Positions 60,579-64,000 of a stretch of DNA of 64,000 nt are shown in pieces (position 1 is the first letter of the stretch; each line of letters begins with the position of its first letter). A model generated the notes under the pieces. The model saw only the letters and a list, made by a program, of their open reading frames with translations, was not told the origin of the DNA and did no database searches. The stretch comes from Kappaphycus alvarezii (Eukaryota > Rhodophyta > Florideophyceae > Gigartinales > Solieriaceae). The stretch spans positions 3,725,001 to 3,789,000 of the forward strand of contig NADL03000590.1 in NCBI GenBank assembly GCA_002205965.3. The letters run 5' to 3'. The translations under genes were made by a program, and so were the position numbers.

Positions 60579-62589
60579 GGAATAGTTGAGAGGGGTGCAT
60601 TTCGGGCTGAAGAGTAAGCGACGGCTGCATCACTGTTAAAATAAGCGAGGGGATGGTTAACTAAGAGAAACGGAAGAGCTCGGTATGAATCAGGCTTCAT
60701 GTGAATTTAATGGAAATAGGGGGTGCGTTTTTTGCGGAAGCCCGGAAGACCGAGAACCAGGGGAGTTTATGAGGAAGGCGTTGTATAACAAAGAATATAG
60801 CAAACGTCTTCATTCTACTTAGAAAGATGTGAATTTAATTAATTCTATTTTTGAGTAATTCACATTATTTGAAAAATTATGTAAAATGTAGCACAGAACG
60901 TACAGTTACGTTAAAAGGACTAGCGAACCTATTTTTGAATCATTAAAACACTACAGGGTTTAGCCGCTTAAAAAGACTCATTTCTCTAGGGCTGAACCTA
61001 AACATAGACACATTTTCCTTGCAGAGCTACAGACTTGCGCCGTTGGGCTGAGCCTGAATATGTATACCTGAACACAGCTATATCTGTCGGTCTCTATGAT
61101 TACCATCCCCAACACCATAGTCCGATGATGGCTCCATGTTGGGGCATTAAAATAAATTTCGAACCTTGTCACAAAGCTCGCGACAACCGTGAACAGTCGC
61201 GCAATGGAACGATCCTCGAAGGTTCGAGGCATTCCTCGGCAGCGGCACTCGTCATTGGTAGAAAACTCCAACGAGGCTAGTCTGCTAGCTGCCGTCCCAT
61301 CGGCATTCTAGTTTAGATTGTCGATCGTGTTAGCTTTCTATAGCAATGAATTTTGCATTGCCTTGGCAGCCATCGTGCGGGAACCCGCTCTTCTCCTCAA
61401 ATTTTAAACCTACCATCCGAACGCAAGGCGAGGCTAGATATCAGAGCAACGGGCGCTGAAAACGGCACAAATTCTTTGATGTCATTCTCGTGGACAGGTT
61501 GGCCCCCTTTCACTTCAGGATGAGACTCTTCAACCCCTCTCGAGCATGAACGCAGCCATACTGATAAGCCACGAAAATACAAAGGTTTTGTGGCCGGATT
61601 AACCCGGAAAGAACAGGCACGTACGGGTTCCTATCTCTACGCTCGAAGGATTGCATACCAATGCTTTCTCCACGAGCAGAAAGTGGCACGATCGGTTGCC
61701 AGCCGAGGCCTGGATCAGTACTCTAGTGTGAGGGCTATTCTAATTGATACGAAGCTTTGATGTTCACTTCCAATGCAGCACGCATGTTGACTGGACTACT
61801 AGATACTTTTAGTTGATGGAAATGCTCCATTATTCGTACTGTAGATCCTGAAACATGGTTTGAATGCATGTTAACAGGAATCCCAACCTTCGCACCACTC
61901 GCAGTAACCCAATCCAAGGACCTCCATATGCAATATAATTCACGAACAGTTGGTTCAACATTCAAATTCCATCTGCGCTAAAATCCTAATGATTCCTAAC
62001 ATTATACAATTATAGCATGTTGCAGAAACAGGTTACGAGGAGAACATCGTAAACTTTTGCAATTCTCTTCAGTGCATCTTCTTCCATTCCTGCATCAAAT
62101 CTAAGAGTGACGGAGCGAAGGAATGCAGAGCGTATCCCTTCCCCCCTGTAGTTTACTAGCCATTGGAATGTGTTTTGGTACAAGGGAAATCTGCCTTAGC
62201 GGTCACATTCAAGGAAGCATGGGTTCGGGCGGATTTGCACCAGCATTTTGGGGAGTCTGGTTCGGCGCTGCCAAAAGTTGTAATGAACCAGTAGGGGATT
62301 TTGAAAACGGTCGGTTGCGCCGTACTGGCAGTAATGAACGCAAGCTTCCCTCCGTAAACAATTACTGATTGCAAAGTCCCCCGCGGGAAACACGGAGGGC
62401 TCATCTACTACAACGTATGAGCTGGTTGTTACCCAGTCAACTTGAATGGTACTGTGCATGCGTATGAAGCGTTACCTCCAGTCTGTTCTTTCTCCAGAAA
62501 ATGAGGAAAGCCTAGATGCTTGGCTATCGTTGGTACGAAACAGTTCCTTTCCGCAAAATCCTATTGCTTCATTCCGAGAGCCATCCCTG
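60579..62589. other. Intergenic; holds repeat family 3, copy 5
   Basis: No gene recognised. 61,790-61,930 matches the family-3 copy at the start of the window (TTAGTTGATGGAAATG, TGTAGATCCTGAAACATGG, CACTCGCAGTAACCC). Confidence 0.45.
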
Positions 62590-63888
62590 ACTTCTTTTCT
62601 CTAAACATATCGTGCTAACTTTTCTTTCAAAAAAAGGAATCATAAAAGTCCTTTTTCTTTACGAGTCTGAATTCACTGTGCGACCCATTCTCTATGTTAT
62701 GTTTATAAATTTGGTCCAGTTTTGAAGAGAATCTTTTCGAGTCGTGATCCGCTTCGTCCCCCAAATTCAGTTCCTATTATTTAGTAAGCATATTTTTATA
62801 TTATCCACAAATTAAAGAATACTCAAAGCCGCAGAATCGCCTCGAACTTTCTATTTTGACCAAGGCTATGAAAATGATCGAACGCGTTCCTCTATTTAAG
62901 TGATATAGCAACAAAGTTGAAGCAAGAGCACCACCACCAACCGATCCATTAGCTCACCTGCATAATCTCTTACTTTTACATCAACATGGCCCGCAATCGC
63001 CAGTCCCTCACCACCAACTAATCAAATCGAGTCCTGCGTCGCATCAACGGCTTGGTTTTGGTGGCCAATGGGCCAAATGATTACGAGGAATACCTGAGAA
63101 GGGAAGTGTTCGGGAGTGAGTTTGTCATTAATTTGTGGAGGATGCAGGGGAGGGTGACGCCGATGTGAAGGAATCCGCAGAATAGAAGGACTCTATGGAC
63201 CTGTGGAGTCATTTATGTGCAACCAAGCGGGAGTTGCTATAGGGGACGGAGGCAGGAAGGAGTGTGACCTTAATCTCGGATTCTTCTGTTGGGTATGGAG
63301 CAGAGGGGAAGATCTTGAGGAGGGATTGGAGGGCCTTAATGTGGTCTAGGAGAGTATCATTTTGGGCCATTCGATGGAATTTTCCTGGACTTCACTGGAG
63401 GTACGGATACTCCGCAGCAATTGTTTGGCCCAAAAAGCAAGGGTGTAGATTGTGAAGAGTAGGTCTATATAGTTCTCCGGAGAGTATCTGTTGTTATTTT
63501 GCTTGTCCACATGATTCCCTTCATGCATATTACAGTATTTTTTATGTTTGAGATTTTAGGTTTATTCGAAAAGTCTAGATATGCTGAGCAAATAGTTTTC
63601 TCTGGGAAAGCGCGAGCAAGTTGGCAGGAAACTTCAAGGGCAGACCCAAATAGTTGCGAAGTTGGAAGTCACCGTCGGACCTAAAAACTTATCGTTTACA
63701 TTAGTCACTGATCCTAATTGGTAGGCCAAGCCCCTTCTATACTCATTTGGAGGCCCTTGATTCCCTGATTATATCCTTCCATCCGTTTTCTAACTGCTAT
63801 ACGTAGTTAGCACTTTTTTCGCTTGCGTCAACCCGGTCTTGCGATAATTGACTGTGGGAAGGTTACCCTTGCAGATTTATCCCTATCG
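62590..63888 (+). mobile_element. Acidic-frame LTR-linked repeat, copy F
   Basis: Aligns with copy D throughout: pyrimidine-rich start, GAGTCGTGATCCGCTTCGTC, CTCTATTTAAGTG promoter-like box (about 62,890), start MARNRQSLTT (62,985), GTTCGGGAGTGAGTTTGTC, a block encoding ISDSSVGYG, and the 350-bp LTR-like tail ending CCCTATCG at 63,888. Fossil, broken a few times. Confidence 0.65.
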
Positions 63889-64000
63889 GCTATATTGGTA
63901 AAACACCCAAAATTTTCAATACAAGATTCTTTTGGGACAGGACGTAGACAACTTCGAGCGCCTTAGTCTTGACTACGATGCTCACGTAGTGATATCACAA

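Overview
This is a eukaryotic window dominated by repeats, with a small island of host genes at about 38-45 kb and one host gene near 60 kb. Host genes look compact and intron-poor. The fungal-type bZIP gene, the SKP1 gene and the mix of Ty3, PIF/Harbinger, Tc1-type and PiggyBac-like elements fit a fungus or fungus-like protist, possibly zoosporic. That placement is an inference. No rRNA, tRNA or CRISPR was recognised.

Layout. 1-11.2 kb: a nearly whole Ty3-type LTR retrotransposon (1001-8280, minus strand, 5-bp target duplication GTATT) sits in or beside a decayed PiggyBac-like DNA transposon, whose plus-strand remainder (8.3-11.2 kb) carries a DDE-type core, a YqaJ-nuclease-like stretch and a C-terminal zinc finger. 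14.5-22.8 kb: a second, heavily decayed Ty3-type element (minus strand), packed with the 8-bp word CCGNNCGG. 22.8-31.2 kb: a nest of smaller repeats. These are three copies of an LTR-linked family carrying an acidic reading frame, several copies of a short terminal-inverted-repeat family, and a Tc1-type transposase fragment. 31.2-35.7 kb: no recognised gene. 35.7-36.8 kb: a PIF/Harbinger transposase remnant.

38-45 kb: the host island. It holds a bZIP transcription factor gene, a proline-rich frame upstream of it, an SKP1 gene, and a proline/serine-rich protein with a basic nuclear-localisation-like stretch. The spaces between these genes are rich in GTAC-type palindromes such as TACTGTAC. 45-54 kb: mostly an AT-rich gene desert. 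54-64 kb: three more copies of the acidic-frame family, more terminal-repeat fragments, and a WD40-repeat gene (59.4-60.6 kb).

Two general points matter. First, conserved host genes (SKP1, bZIP, WD40) keep their motifs but are split by single-base shifts, and the two LTRs of the first element differ largely by one-base length differences. This looks like residual indel error in a long-read assembly, so frame breaks here should not be read as decay without checking. Second, the strongest candidates for something undescribed are a tandemly duplicated, unrecognised domain after the integrase of the first Ty3 element, the CCGNNCGG-saturated second element, and the acidic-frame repeat family that shares the downstream half of its LTR with the first element.
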